Notes under the pieces: generated by a model | The model's input: the letters and a program-made list of their open reading frames with translations, nothing else | What the model was told of the DNA's origin: nothing | Databases searched by the model: none | In this document: positions 34,471 to 42,650 of the stretch, in pieces | How positions within the stretch are numbered: the first letter of the stretch is position 1 | How the letters are laid out: each line of letters opens with the position of its first letter | Assembly: GCA_963695505.1 (NCBI GenBank) | Contig: CAVOGX010000008.1 | Location: 1-64,000, forward strand | Direction of reading: 5' to 3' | Length of the DNA: 64,000 nt | Source: JACSRF01 sp963695505 | Lineage (GTDB): Bacteria; Chloroflexota; Anaerolineae; Promineifilales; Promineifilaceae | Position numbers and translations under genes: made by a program

Positions 34471-34959
34471 ATGCTTACTTTTCACGAACTATACGAGCGC
34501 TATGCGCCAGAAGTATATCGTTTCGCCTACTGGTTGGCGGGCAATGGCGCAGAAGCCGAGGACATTACTTCAGAAACGATGATTCGCGCCTGGATAGGGT
34601 CGAATAAAAACATTCACACGGAGACGATCAAGGCTTATCTCTTCACCATCGCCCGAAATTTGTATTTAAAACAGCACAGGCATGAGCAAAACCAGGTGGC
34701 TCTGGACGATTACCATCCCGACAACGGCCCCAATCCGGAGCAAATTGCTGCCCAGCGCCAGGAATTGCAGCAGGTGCTGGCGGCTATGCAGCAGTTACCA
34801 GAAATTGACCGGGCTGCTCTGCTCTTACGCGTTCAACACGAACTACCTTATGCCGAAATTGCCCGAGTTCTGCATATTTCGCTGGCTGCGGCCAAGGTTA
34901 AAGTGCATCGCGTCCGGTTAAAATTGGCGATGGCCAGAACCGGTACGGAGGAAAGTTGA
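34471..34959 (+). CDS. ECF-type sigma factor
   Basis: A 162-residue sigma-70 family factor. Region 2 (about 5-70) contains YRFAYWLAGNGAEAEDITSETMIRAW, and region 4 (about 105-155) contains LPEIDRAALLLRVQHELPYAEIARVLHISLAAAKVKVHR. It is divergent from argH and precedes a small membrane protein by 1 bp, an arrangement typical for an ECF sigma with its anti-sigma factor. Confidence 0.9.
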   Translation: MLTFHELYERYAPEVYRFAYWLAGNGAEAEDITSETMIRAWIGSNKNIHTETIKAYLFTIARNLYLKQHRHEQNQVALDDYHPDNGPNPEQIAAQRQELQQVLAAMQQLPEIDRAALLLRVQHELPYAEIARVLHISLAAAKVKVHRVRLKLAMARTGTEES

Positions 34960-34960
34960 A

Positions 34961-35365
34961 ATGGAAATTACCCGAAATGTCATTCTTGACTTAATCCCGC
35001 TGTATCTTGCCGGAGAAGCTACCAACGACACGCGGCAGCTTGTGGAATATTACTTAGAAAAGGACCCGCAGCTTGCTAGGCTGGTGGAAATGGCAGCCCA
35101 AGAAAAGGTGCCAGAGGATATTCCCGTGCCGATCAACAAGGAGAGTGAAATGAAAACATTTCAGAAGGCGCGGTTGTTGACATTACAGCATCACATTTTT
35201 TTAGGCTTATCGCTCACTTTTTCAGTCTTATGGGTTATTGCCGCCTTTGGAAAAGCTGTAGAGCCGGAAGTGCCACTGGCGATTCCCATCATCTTCTTTT
35301 TCGCCGCGACGTTTTTCTGGATTGGCTTTGGGAACATCGTGCGCCAGATTAACATGCTGGATTAA
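34961..35365 (+). CDS. Putative membrane anti-sigma factor
   Basis: A 134-residue protein. The first 40 residues (ILDLIPLYLAGEATNDTRQLVEYYLEKDPQLA) resemble the helical anti-sigma domain seen in zf-HC2-like proteins, but I see no Cys/His zinc motif. Two TM helices follow (about 75-95 and 103-125). GGAGGAAAG precedes the ATG, one base after the sigma stop, so the two are translated together. Confidence 0.65.
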   Translation: MEITRNVILDLIPLYLAGEATNDTRQLVEYYLEKDPQLARLVEMAAQEKVPEDIPVPINKESEMKTFQKARLLTLQHHIFLGLSLTFSVLWVIAAFGKAVEPEVPLAIPIIFFFAATFFWIGFGNIVRQINMLD

Positions 35366-35384
35366 TCAATTTTTTCATAAGCAG

Positions 35385-35933
35385 TCAGATTTTGTGGATG
35401 GCATCCCCGTTTTGAATTTTGCCATCTTGCACTACCCGGGCATAAATGCCGCGCAGCCGCAGAGGCCAGCCATCCTGATTGACAAACTTCAAGGCGTCGT
35501 GGCCAAAACGGGTAGCAAATTTAAGGCAGCCGCGATGTTCCTGGGCGGTGATTTCCAAAACGGCCGTTCCTATTCGCAGCTTTTGCCCCGGCGGCAAATT
35601 TTCTGGGCTCAGGTTCAGGTCGACGAATAGCTGGTCCCCGGCCAAAGGCCAGCGGTCGCGGGATTGGGCAATGAGCTGGATAGCGCGGCTGTTCATCAGC
35701 GTAATCTGCCGCTCCGGATGGGCTGCCCCATCGACCGTAATGCTGCTGCTTCGCTGCGCCCAGTTGTCTCCCTGCAAACCGTGTGCGGCCGTGAGTTCGG
35801 CCGTTTCCCAAACCTGGCGCTGGTCTACGGCAGGGCGAGCCACGATCATCTCCAGGCGGCCCTGGTCGGTGGGGGATAGGCGCAGGTGGGGCAGGCCGGC
35901 CCGCAACGTTTCTAAAGTAAGGTGTTCTGCCAT
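35385..35933 (-). CDS. MOSC domain protein
   Basis: A 182-residue protein started at ATG 35933 behind AAGGAG. It has MOSC features: HGLQGDNW, QITLMNSRAI, the Asp-rich GDQLFVDLNLSPENLPPG, and the conserved GCLKFATRFG with the MOSC cysteine. MOSC domains carry sulfur or bind molybdenum cofactor. It starts 14 bp after argJ stops and is therefore at the tail of the arg operon, though a link to arginine synthesis is not known. Confidence 0.8.
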   Translation of the reverse strand: MAEHLTLETLRAGLPHLRLSPTDQGRLEMIVARPAVDQRQVWETAELTAAHGLQGDNWAQRSSSITVDGAAHPERQITLMNSRAIQLIAQSRDRWPLAGDQLFVDLNLSPENLPPGQKLRIGTAVLEITAQEHRGCLKFATRFGHDALKFVNQDGWPLRLRGIYARVVQDGKIQNGDAIHKI

Positions 35934-35947
35934 CAATTTTCTCCTTC

Positions 35948-37195
35948 TCAGGTGCGATAGTCGGCGTTTATGGTGACGTAGTCGTGAGTCAAATCGGTTG
36001 TCCACACCGTGGCAACGGCCGTACCCATGCCCACATCCAGATGAATGTCAATCTCCGTTTGCGCGAAAATGGCCGCCGCTGCTGCCTCGGTATACTCTGT
36101 GGGCGCGCCATTGCTCACCAGCCGCAGCGGTTCGTCACCGGGGTTGCCTATCGTCAGGGAGAGCTGGCCTTGCGCGAACTCAACCCCAGCCCGGCCTGCC
36201 GCTGCCAACATGCGGCCCCAGTTGGGGTCGCTGCCCGCCAGTGCCGTCTTCACCAGGGGAGACGTAGCAATGGTATTGGCTATGGCGTGGGCGTCGGCCT
36301 GCGTAGCCGCTCCTGTCACGTGAACGGCGGCAAATTTCGTAGCCCCTTCGCCATCGCGCACAATCATGTGCGCCAGCGCCGTACAGAGTTGGTTGAGAGC
36401 CTGCTGGAAGAGAGTCTGGTCGGCGGGGGTGGAAACGGCCGTGCCGCTGGCGCCATTGGCCAGCAGCAGCACCGTGTCATTGGTGCTGGTGTCGCCATCT
36501 ACAGAGATGCGGTTAAAGCTCACCCCCACCGCCTGATAAAGCATGCTTCGCAGCATTTCTGGGGCAATGTCAGCGTCAGTGGTTAGCACGCCCAGCATCG
36601 TCGCCATGTTCGGGTGAATCATACCCGCGCCTTTGGCCATGCCGCCAATAGTCACAGGCCCACCTGACAGGTCCACACGTATGGCCAAATGCTTGGGGCG
36701 CGTGTCGGTGGTTATGATGGCCCAGGCCGCCAGCAGGCCGCCCTCTTCCTTCCCGGCGTTTATGGCCTCGCGGTGCTGCAAATCTGCTGCCGCCGCGTAA
36801 ATGCCGGCCTGCAGCTTGTCCATAGGCAGCGGCTGGCCAATAACGCCGGTGGAGAGCAGCAGCACCTGGTTAAACTCGCAGTTCAGCTCAAAGGCGGCAA
36901 TGGTTTGGGTGAGGCGGGCGTCGGTAAGGCCATGCTGGCCAGTGCAGGCGTTGGCGTTGCCGGCGTTGGCCACAATGGCGCGGATTTGGTGCGCATTTCC
37001 GGCCAGGGTCTCTTTGTCTACCAGCACGGGAGCCGCCACCACCTGGTTTTGCGTAAACACGCCCGCCGCCGCGCAGTCCTGGTGGCTGACCACCAGGGCC
37101 AGGTCCAACCGGTCTTTGTACTTAATGTGGGCGGGAACGGCCGTTGCCCGAAAACCTTGCGGCGTTACCACCGTGCCATTCTCAATCAGTTCCAT
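35948..37195 (-). CDS. argJ: Bifunctional ornithine acetyltransferase / N-acetylglutamate synthase
   Basis: A 415-residue protein that recycles the acetyl group from acetylornithine to glutamate. The autocleavage motif GAGMIHPNMATMLG (Thr nucleophile of the beta subunit) is present, with DGDTSTNDT and DPNWGRMLAAAGRAG further on. Full length and uninterrupted. It is the sixth gene of the argC-B-D-A-G-J order. An acetyltransferase of ArgA type is also present in the operon, so acetylglutamate may be made by either route. Confidence 0.95.
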   Translation of the reverse strand: MELIENGTVVTPQGFRATAVPAHIKYKDRLDLALVVSHQDCAAAGVFTQNQVVAAPVLVDKETLAGNAHQIRAIVANAGNANACTGQHGLTDARLTQTIAAFELNCEFNQVLLLSTGVIGQPLPMDKLQAGIYAAAADLQHREAINAGKEEGGLLAAWAIITTDTRPKHLAIRVDLSGGPVTIGGMAKGAGMIHPNMATMLGVLTTDADIAPEMLRSMLYQAVGVSFNRISVDGDTSTNDTVLLLANGASGTAVSTPADQTLFQQALNQLCTALAHMIVRDGEGATKFAAVHVTGAATQADAHAIANTIATSPLVKTALAGSDPNWGRMLAAAGRAGVEFAQGQLSLTIGNPGDEPLRLVSNGAPTEYTEAAAAAIFAQTEIDIHLDVGMGTAVATVWTTDLTHDYVTINADYRT

Positions 37196-37265
37196 TCGCT
37201 TCTATCTACCCTGGAGCAGAGGCCACAGTCAGAACAGGCAAAACGCTGGCTGAAGCCTCGGCTCC

Positions 37266-37299
37266 GCAAAAGATCCAATCTCCAATCTCTAGTCTCTCT
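37266..37299. repeat. Short-period GGAGATTA-type tract
   Basis: CCAATCTCCAATCTCTAGTCTC is one member of a family of 30-60 bp tracts with a 7-8 bp period, also seen at 38581-38611, 51267-51324 and 61468-61497. This copy spans the argG-argJ junction and overlaps the last codons of argG. Confidence 0.6.
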
Positions 37300-38556
37300 T
37301 AAACTTGCTGTAATCCGGCGCGGCGTAGCGCGTTTTGCCGCCGTCGCTCACCTCCATCATCGCCTGCACCTTCATTTGCAGGCCAAATAGGGTGATAAAG
37401 CCGACCGCATCCGACTGATCATACACATCTTCCTTGCCAAAGGTGGCAAAATCTTCACGGTAGAGGCTGTCCGGGCTGTAACGGCCGACAACAATCACGT
37501 TGCCCTTGTACAGTTTCACTTTTACCCAGCCCGTCACCGTTTCCTGCGTCTTGTCGATGAACGCTTGCATCGCTTCGCGTAGGAAAGTGTACCATTTGCC
37601 ATAGTAAACCAGTTCCGCGTAACGCACCGCTACCTGCTCTTTGTAATGCAGCGTATCTCGATCAAGCGCCAGCGATTCCAGCTCGCGGTGTGCGGCGTAC
37701 AAAATCGTGCCACCAGGCGTCTCGTACACGCCGTGGGATTTCATGCCTACCAGGCGATTTTCCACCAAATCAACGCGACCTACGCCATGCTTGGCACCTA
37801 ACTCGTTGAGCTTCTCAATGAGTGCCGCTGGGGGAAGCTGCACATCATTGACGGCTATCGGGATACCCTTCTCAAAATCAATCTTGACGATTTCCGGCTC
37901 ATCGGGGGCATTTTCCGGGGCGACCGTCCACTGGAACATGGTCTCTTCTGGCTCGTTGGCCGGGTTTTCCAGAATGCCGCCCTCGTGGGAGAGATGCCAC
38001 AGGTTGCGGTCGCGGCTGTAGATCGATTTTTCGGTATGCACGACCGGCACGTTGTGCTTTTTGGCGTAAGCCAGGGCATCTTCACGCGAGCGAATGTCCC
38101 ATTCGCGCCAGGGGGCAATGACCTTGAGGGTGGGGTTGAGCGCTTTGTAGGTCAGTTCAAAGCGCACCTGGTCGTTGCCTTTGCCAGTTGCCCCGTGAGC
38201 TACCGCATCGGCGCCTTCGGCTTCGGCGATGGCTACCTGCCATTTGGCAATGAGCGGGCGGGCCACCGAGGTGCCCAGCAGGTATTGTCGCTCGTAAATG
38301 GCGCCGGACTGCATCATGGGAAAGAGGAAATCTTTGGCAAATTCGTGGCGCAAATCCTCCACGATACACCTTGCTGGCACCACTGGCCAGCGCTTTTTCT
38401 TCCAGTCCTTCCAGCTCGTCGTCACCCTGGCCAATGTCGGCGCAGAAGCCGATGACTTCGCAGCCATAATTTTCCTTCAGCCAGGGCACGATGACGGAGG
38501 TGTCCAGACCGCCGGAATAGGCGAGGACGACTTTGTTTACTTTTTGTTTTTGACAT
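37289..38556 (-). CDS. argG: Argininosuccinate synthase, two frameshifts
   Basis: ATP-dependent ligation of citrulline and aspartate. From ATG 38556 (AAGGAG upstream), the N-terminal P-loop LAYSGGLDTS is reached after dropping one A from an A-run near 38535-38540. A second extra base near 38375 (AAGGTGT) separates SGASK from CIVEDLRHEF. Further motifs: GAIYERQYLLGTSVARPLIA, AHGATGKGNDQVRFE, SIYSRDRNLWHLSHEGG and VGRVDLVENRLVGMKS-HG. Corrected length is about 420 residues, normal for ArgG. Both indels are in homopolymers and all active-site motifs are intact, so I read this as a working gene with sequence errors. Confidence 0.92.
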
Positions 38557-38580
38557 GGTTTTCTCCTTATTTGAAATGGT

Positions 38581-38611
38581 AATTGGAGATTAGAGTTGGA
38601 GATTGGAGATT
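38581..38611. repeat. Short-period GGAGATTA-type tract
   Basis: Imperfect tandem of TTGGAGATTAGAG-like units just upstream of argG; same family as 37266, 51267 and 61468. Confidence 0.6.
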
Positions 38612-38629
38612 TGCGCAGCTGGATGCGGG

Positions 38630-39113
38630 TTAATCTCTAATTCTGATCGCCAATGTCTTGAGATGCAGAACAACGGCCGTTTCATCACAGGCGTCTTGAA
38701 TCGGGCAAAACTGGCAGTCACGCCACACCTTTTCCGGAAACCAGCTCCTGTTGGTGACGGAGAAGCCCGCCTTTTCGAAAAAAGCCGACAGCGCGGGTGA
38801 GGGCAAACAGGGTGGGCACATGGCGCAGGCGGGCCTGCTCAATCAGGGCTTTGACGATGGTGCGGCCCCATCCCTGGCCCTTTACTTTGTCGACCACCGC
38901 CAGGGAGCGGACTTCGGCCAGGGCGGGCGTGTAGTAAAGCAGGGAGACGCAAGCAACTATATCGCCTTCGGGGTCTTCAGCCACCAGCCAGTCAGCCAGG
39001 GTCTCGCGGATGGACAGAGCGGTGCGCGGCAGCAGGTCACCGCGCCGCACGTGGTCGTTGACCAGGCGCAAAATATCGGGAATGTCGCTTTCGGCAGCGG
39101 GTCGAATGTACAT
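38630..39113 (-). CDS. Short ArgA-type GNAT acetyltransferase, one frameshift
   Basis: Probable single-domain N-acetylglutamate synthase of the short class (Mycobacterium ArgA type). From ATG 39113 the frame carries IRPAAESDIPDILRLVNDHVRRGDLLPRT, EVRSLAVVDKVKGQGWGRTIVKALIEQA (acetyl-CoA loop) and LFALTRAV. After a T6 run at about 38779-38784 the frame must shift by one base to read FFEKAGFSVTNRSWFPEKVW and end at 38630. No amino-acid kinase domain is present, unlike E. coli ArgA. Its place between argD and argG supports the assignment. Confidence 0.8.
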
Positions 39114-39156
39114 GGCAAGAGGATAGAGCATAGAGCAGAGGAAGAAAGGCTTTCTA

Positions 39157-40374
39157 CTAGCTCTCGCTCTTGCTCTTGCTTGATAAAATTTCCTTGAGAA
39201 TGGCAACGGCCGTATCAATCTCGCTCTTGGTCACAATCAGCGGTGGGGCCAGGCGCAGCACATTTTCCCCGGCACTGATCACAATCAGCCCCTTTTCACG
39301 GGCGGCGGCAATGACAGGGGCAGCAGGCTGGCGCAGTTCCACCCCCACCAGCAAACCCGCGCCGCGCACCATGGCCATCTGGTTTGCCGAGAGCTGCCAC
39401 AACTGTTCCTTCAAATACTGCCCTTTGGCCGCCACGTCTGCCAAAAAGTCCGGCTGGTTGATGCGGTCAAATACCACCGCAGCAGCCCGCGTTACCAACG
39501 GTCCGGCGGCAAAAGTGCTGCCATGGTCGCCCGGTTGCAGCGACGGCAGCCACCCCGTCCGTCAGCAGCACCGCGCCAATGGGCAAACCGTCAGCCAGAG
39601 GCTTGGCCAGCGTCATGATGTCTGGCGCAACGCCGTACAGCTCGTGGGCCCACAGCTTGCCGCTGCGCCCCAGGCCGCACTGCACCTCGTCGAAAATCAG
39701 CAGCGCGTGGTGCTGGTCACATAACTGCCGCAGCCAGGGCAAAAACTCAAGCGCGCCGGATGTACGCCGCCTTCGCCCTGCACCGGCTCCACAATGACGG
39801 CGCAGGTCTGGTCGTCAATGGCCTCCGCCGCCGCATCCAGATCGTTGAAGGCGGCAAAGGTCACGCCAGGCATCAGCGGGGCAAAGGGTTCGCGGTACTG
39901 GGCTTTGTAGGTGACAGAGAGGGCGCCAATGGTACGGCCGTGAAACCCACCAGTAAACGCCACAATCTTTGTTTTGCTCCCCTGCTCTTCTGCCTCTCCA
40001 CTCCCCTGCTCCCTGGCCCATTTCCGCGCAAACTTAATGGCCGCCTCATTGGCCTCCGCGCCAGAATTGCAAAAGAAAACCCGGTCGGCAAAGGAGTTTT
40101 CCACCAGCCGCCGAGCCAGCTCCACGTGCGGGGCGGTGTGGTAAAGGTTGCTGACGTGGGTTAGCAGCCCGGCCTGCTCGCAAACCGCCTGCACCCATTC
40201 CGGGTCGCTGTGCCCCAGGGCCGTCACGGCAATGCCGGAGGCAAAGTCCAGGTACTTCTTGCCCTCGCTGTCAAATAAGTACATGCCCTGGCCGTGGGTA
40301 AATACCACATCTGGCCGGATGTAGGTTTGCAAAATGTACTGTTTTTCTGCAGAAATGGTTTGTTCTTTGTTCAT
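39157..40374 (-). CDS. argD: Acetylornithine aminotransferase, two frameshifts
   Basis: PLP-dependent class-III aminotransferase, fourth step of acetylated arginine synthesis. From ATG 40374 (AAGGAG upstream): YIRPDVVFTHGQG, LYHTAPHVELARRLVE, FCNSGAEANEAAIKFAR and IVEPVQGEGGVHPA. A shift near 39750 leads to LIFDEVQCGLGRSGKLWAHE and TLAKPLADGLPIGA (PLP Lys), and another near 39530 to GDHGSTFAAGPL and the C-terminal domain. Corrected length is about 405 residues. One TAV site and GGCCGT copies occur inside. Motifs are complete, so sequence errors are the best explanation. Confidence 0.92.
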
Positions 40375-40428
40375 GAATCACTCCTTTGCGCCTGTAACAC
40401 AAACATCCCTCAGGTTGCAGGTTGCCCG

Positions 40429-41177
40429 TTACATGGTAAACATCGTGCCCCCGCCGCTGCCCAATCCTGCCAGATTAACAATACGCGCCTGGGGTACACC
40501 TTGGGCAACGACTTGCAAAGCGGCCTGCACTTTGGGGATCATGCCGCCGTTAATCACCTTGTTGTGAATAAGCTCGGTGGTTTGTACGGCCGTTAACGAA
40601 GCCAACACCTCTCCATGTGGATCCAGCACGCCGGGTACGTTGGAAACAAAGGTTAGCAGCTCGGCGTCGCAAGGCCCGCGCCACGGCGCTGGCCGCTTCG
40701 TCGGCATTGACATTGTAAATTTGGCCATCGACTACTCCCAGGGAGATAGGTGAGATGACCGGCGTCATGCCGGCGGCTAGCAACGTGTGCAATAGGGCGG
40801 TATTCACCTGCACAATCTCGCCCACGTAGCCCAGGTCAATGGTGGGATGTTGCTTTCTTCACGCAGCGCAGCAGCCCGCCATCGACCCCGCTGAGGCCCA
40901 CAGCCTGCACACCCGCCGCCAGCAGCGCGGCGACAATGTGCTTGTTGGCCTGGCCGGAAAGCACCATTTGCGCCGCTTCCAGTGAGGCGGCGTCGGTGAC
41001 GCGCACGCCATCCACTTTGGTGGGCTGCAAGCCCAGCTTTTCTTGCATGTCGGCGATGGCTTTGCCGCCGCCGTGGACGAGGATGACGGGACCGGTTAGC
41101 TGGGAAACGGCCGTGGCCAATCCTTGCCGAAAACTCAATTCACCTAATTCATTGCCGCCAACTTTGATAACTTGCAT
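40429..41177 (-). CDS. argB: Acetylglutamate kinase, two frameshifts
   Basis: Amino-acid kinase family enzyme phosphorylating N-acetylglutamate. AAGGAGG precedes ATG 41177. First frame: VIKVGGNELG, ILVHGGGKAIADMQEKLG, VDGVRVTDAASLEAAQMVLSG and GLSGVDGGLL. After an extra base near 40835: IDLGYVGEIVQVNTALLHTLLAAGMTPVISPI and NADEAASAVA. After another near 40680: ELLTFVSNVPGVLD, NGGMIPKVQAAL. Corrected length is about 249 residues, normal for a short ArgB. The N-terminal extension of arginine-feedback-inhibited hexameric forms is absent. Confidence 0.9.
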
Positions 41178-41236
41178 TCACACCTCCTTCAGCCTGGATC
41201 AGAGATTAATTGCTGTCTATCTCCTGTTTCTCAGCT

Positions 41237-42248
41237 CTACAAAAGCCCCGCTATCTCTTCGAGTCCCAGCGCCACATTCATATTTTGCACTGCCTGTCCC
41301 GCCGCACCCTTTATTAAGTTGTCGATGGCCGATGTGAGAATGAGGGTGTCGCCCGCCTGAGTGAGGCCAATGGCACAGCGGTTGGTGTAGTTCACGTGCG
41401 CCAATGTCGCCAATTCACCCAGAGGCAGCACCCGCACAAAGGGTTCTTGAGCATAGATTTCGCGGTACAGGTCGATAAGTCTTGCAGCCGCCAGCCCGGT
41501 TTGAGGGGAGCATAAATGGTGGACAGAATGCCGCGCGGTACGGGCAGCAGGTGGGGTGAGAAGATAAGATCAGGAGGGTTAGCCTGCCAGAAACCTAGAC
41601 CCTGGACAATTTCCGGCCAGTGGCGATGTGTTCGCCCGATGCTGTAGGGGGAAAAGTTGTCGGCTACTTCTACAAAGTGGGTGTGCTGCTTGGGCGCGCG
41701 CCCGGCCCCGGAAACGCCAGATTTGCTGTCGGCGATAAGAGTTCCGGCAACCATTCCCGCCTGCAAAATGGGCTGCACGGCCAGCAAGACGCTGGTGGGG
41801 TAGCAGCCGGGGTTGGCAACGAACTTTGCCCCGGGTAGCTGAGCGACGGGCAAATTCAGTGAGGCCGTAAACGGCCGTTTCCAACAGCTCAGGCGCGGGA
41901 TGGCGAGTTCTCGTACCACTTCTCGTAGGTTTCCACGTCTTTCAGGCGAAAATCGGCGCTGAGGTCGATGACATGGCAGCCGGCGTTGAGGGCGGTAACG
42001 GCCGTTTCTGCCGCCGCACCATGGGGCAAGCAGAGAAATGCCACGTCTATCTCGTCCAGCGGTGCATCCTGGGGTGCAATCAGCGTTAAATCGGGTGCGG
42101 TGGGGTAAACGGTGTGCAGCGGCTGTCCTGCCCGTGAAGCGGAGGACACAAAGCCTATCTCCGCTGCCGCATGGCGCTGCAGAATTTTCACCAATTCCCA
42201 ACCGGTATATCCTGTTGCGCCAAAGATGCCTGCTTTTATCACTGCCAA
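41237..42248 (-). CDS. argC: N-acetyl-gamma-glutamyl-phosphate reductase, three frameshifts
   Basis: NADPH-dependent third step of arginine synthesis and first gene of the operon. The frame from ATG 42248 gives GIFGATGYTGWELV, the Rossmann motif. Extra bases near 41905 and 41850 must be removed to join HPAPELLETAVYGLTEFAR and AQLPGAKFVANPGCYPTS (catalytic Cys), and one near 41490 to reach LAAARLIDLYREIYAQEPFVRVLPLGE and the C-terminal VGAAGQAVQN-type ending. Corrected length is about 336 residues. It lies 82 nt downstream of the attenuator terminator. Confidence 0.9.
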
Positions 42249-42329
42249 GAACTCCTATCTTTGGTTGTTTAGTTTGCTAGGATTGCTAACCAACTATCCA
42301 TCTATTCAACTATCAAACCAGCCATACAC

Positions 42330-42365
42330 AAAAAAACCCGCCAGCCGATTCCGGTCTGGCGGGTT
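42330..42365 (-). terminator. Attenuator terminator of the arg operon
   Basis: On the minus strand, AACCCGCCAG (42365-42356) pairs with CTGGCGGGTT (42344-42335), with an inner CGG/CCG helix, and is followed by seven T (42336-42330). No minus-strand gene lies upstream except a 25-codon leader ORF, and argC starts 82 nt downstream, so the terminator can only act on the arg leader transcript. Confidence 0.85.
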
Positions 42366-42394
42366 GCCTATTGGTGATTTTGCGAAAAAACAAA

Positions 42395-42472
42395 TCAGAC
42401 AACGCGAAGCACCAGACCATGTGGCTGGCGGCGACGGCGCAAACGGCGGGAAATTGTCTGATTGCTGCTCAT
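42395..42472 (-). CDS. Arginine-rich leader peptide of the arg operon
   Basis: A 25-codon ORF, ATG 42472 to TGA 42395. Seven codons are Arg (28%): residues 9-15 read RRLRRRR (CGC CGT TTG CGC CGT CGC CGC), and one more lies at 23. It ends about 30 nt before the terminator hairpin. The predicted transcription start is only about 5 nt upstream, and there is no Shine-Dalgarno sequence, so initiation would be nearly leaderless. Its length and position match leader peptides of attenuated amino-acid operons. I use no gene symbol because none is established. Confidence 0.8.
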   Translation of the reverse strand: MSSNQTISRRLRRRRQPHGLVLRVV

Positions 42473-42483
42473 TATGAGAGAAA

Positions 42484-42511
42484 GTTATAACAAATAACTG
42501 AGATATGTCAA
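42484..42511 (-). promoter_or_regulatory. Sigma70-type promoter of the arg operon
   Basis: On the minus strand a perfect TTGACA (42511-42506) and TATAAC (42489-42484) are 16 bp apart, predicting a start near 42477. An ACGGCCGT palindrome (42511-42518) abuts the -35 box. I see no ARG-box-like palindrome around the promoter. Confidence 0.75.
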
Positions 42512-42650
42512 CGGCCGTTTGAAAAGATGATAAATGTCACCCTAGAATTACGCTGTTTGCCCTTTTCGGGGAAGGTGAAGAGGGTGTATAGTGCTAGGTG
42601 GGAGTCTACCTGGCTTTGATAAGAATTATTTTTCCACCTGGAGGTGTTTT

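Larger units (their letters stand above)
42330..42472 (-). promoter_or_regulatory. Arginine-responsive transcription attenuator (argC leader)
   Basis: Four segments form the classical alternatives. Segment 1, CCAGCC (42428-42423), begins in the last base of the final leader Arg codon of the Arg run. Segment 2, GGTCTGG (42418-42412), can pair with segment 1 (one bulged T). Segment 3, CCAGACC (42359-42353), is exactly complementary to segment 2. Segment 4, CTGGCGGG (42344-42337), pairs with the 5' part of segment 3 to form the terminator. A ribosome stalled on the Arg codons would cover segment 1, free segment 2 to pair with 3 and let transcription continue; with plenty of arginyl-tRNA, 1:2 and 3:4 form and transcription stops. 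Pairings are read from sequence; the regulatory logic is inference from trp/his-type attenuators. Confidence 0.8.

Noticed and set aside
37289..42248. True pseudogenisation of the arg operon
   Set aside because: Every conserved motif survives, all lesions are single-base, several are in homopolymers, and core gene clpC has the same type of lesion.
42330..42365. Hairpin as terminator of some upstream minus-strand gene
   Set aside because: The nearest minus-strand gene upstream ends at 47763, and a strong promoter plus leader ORF lie between.
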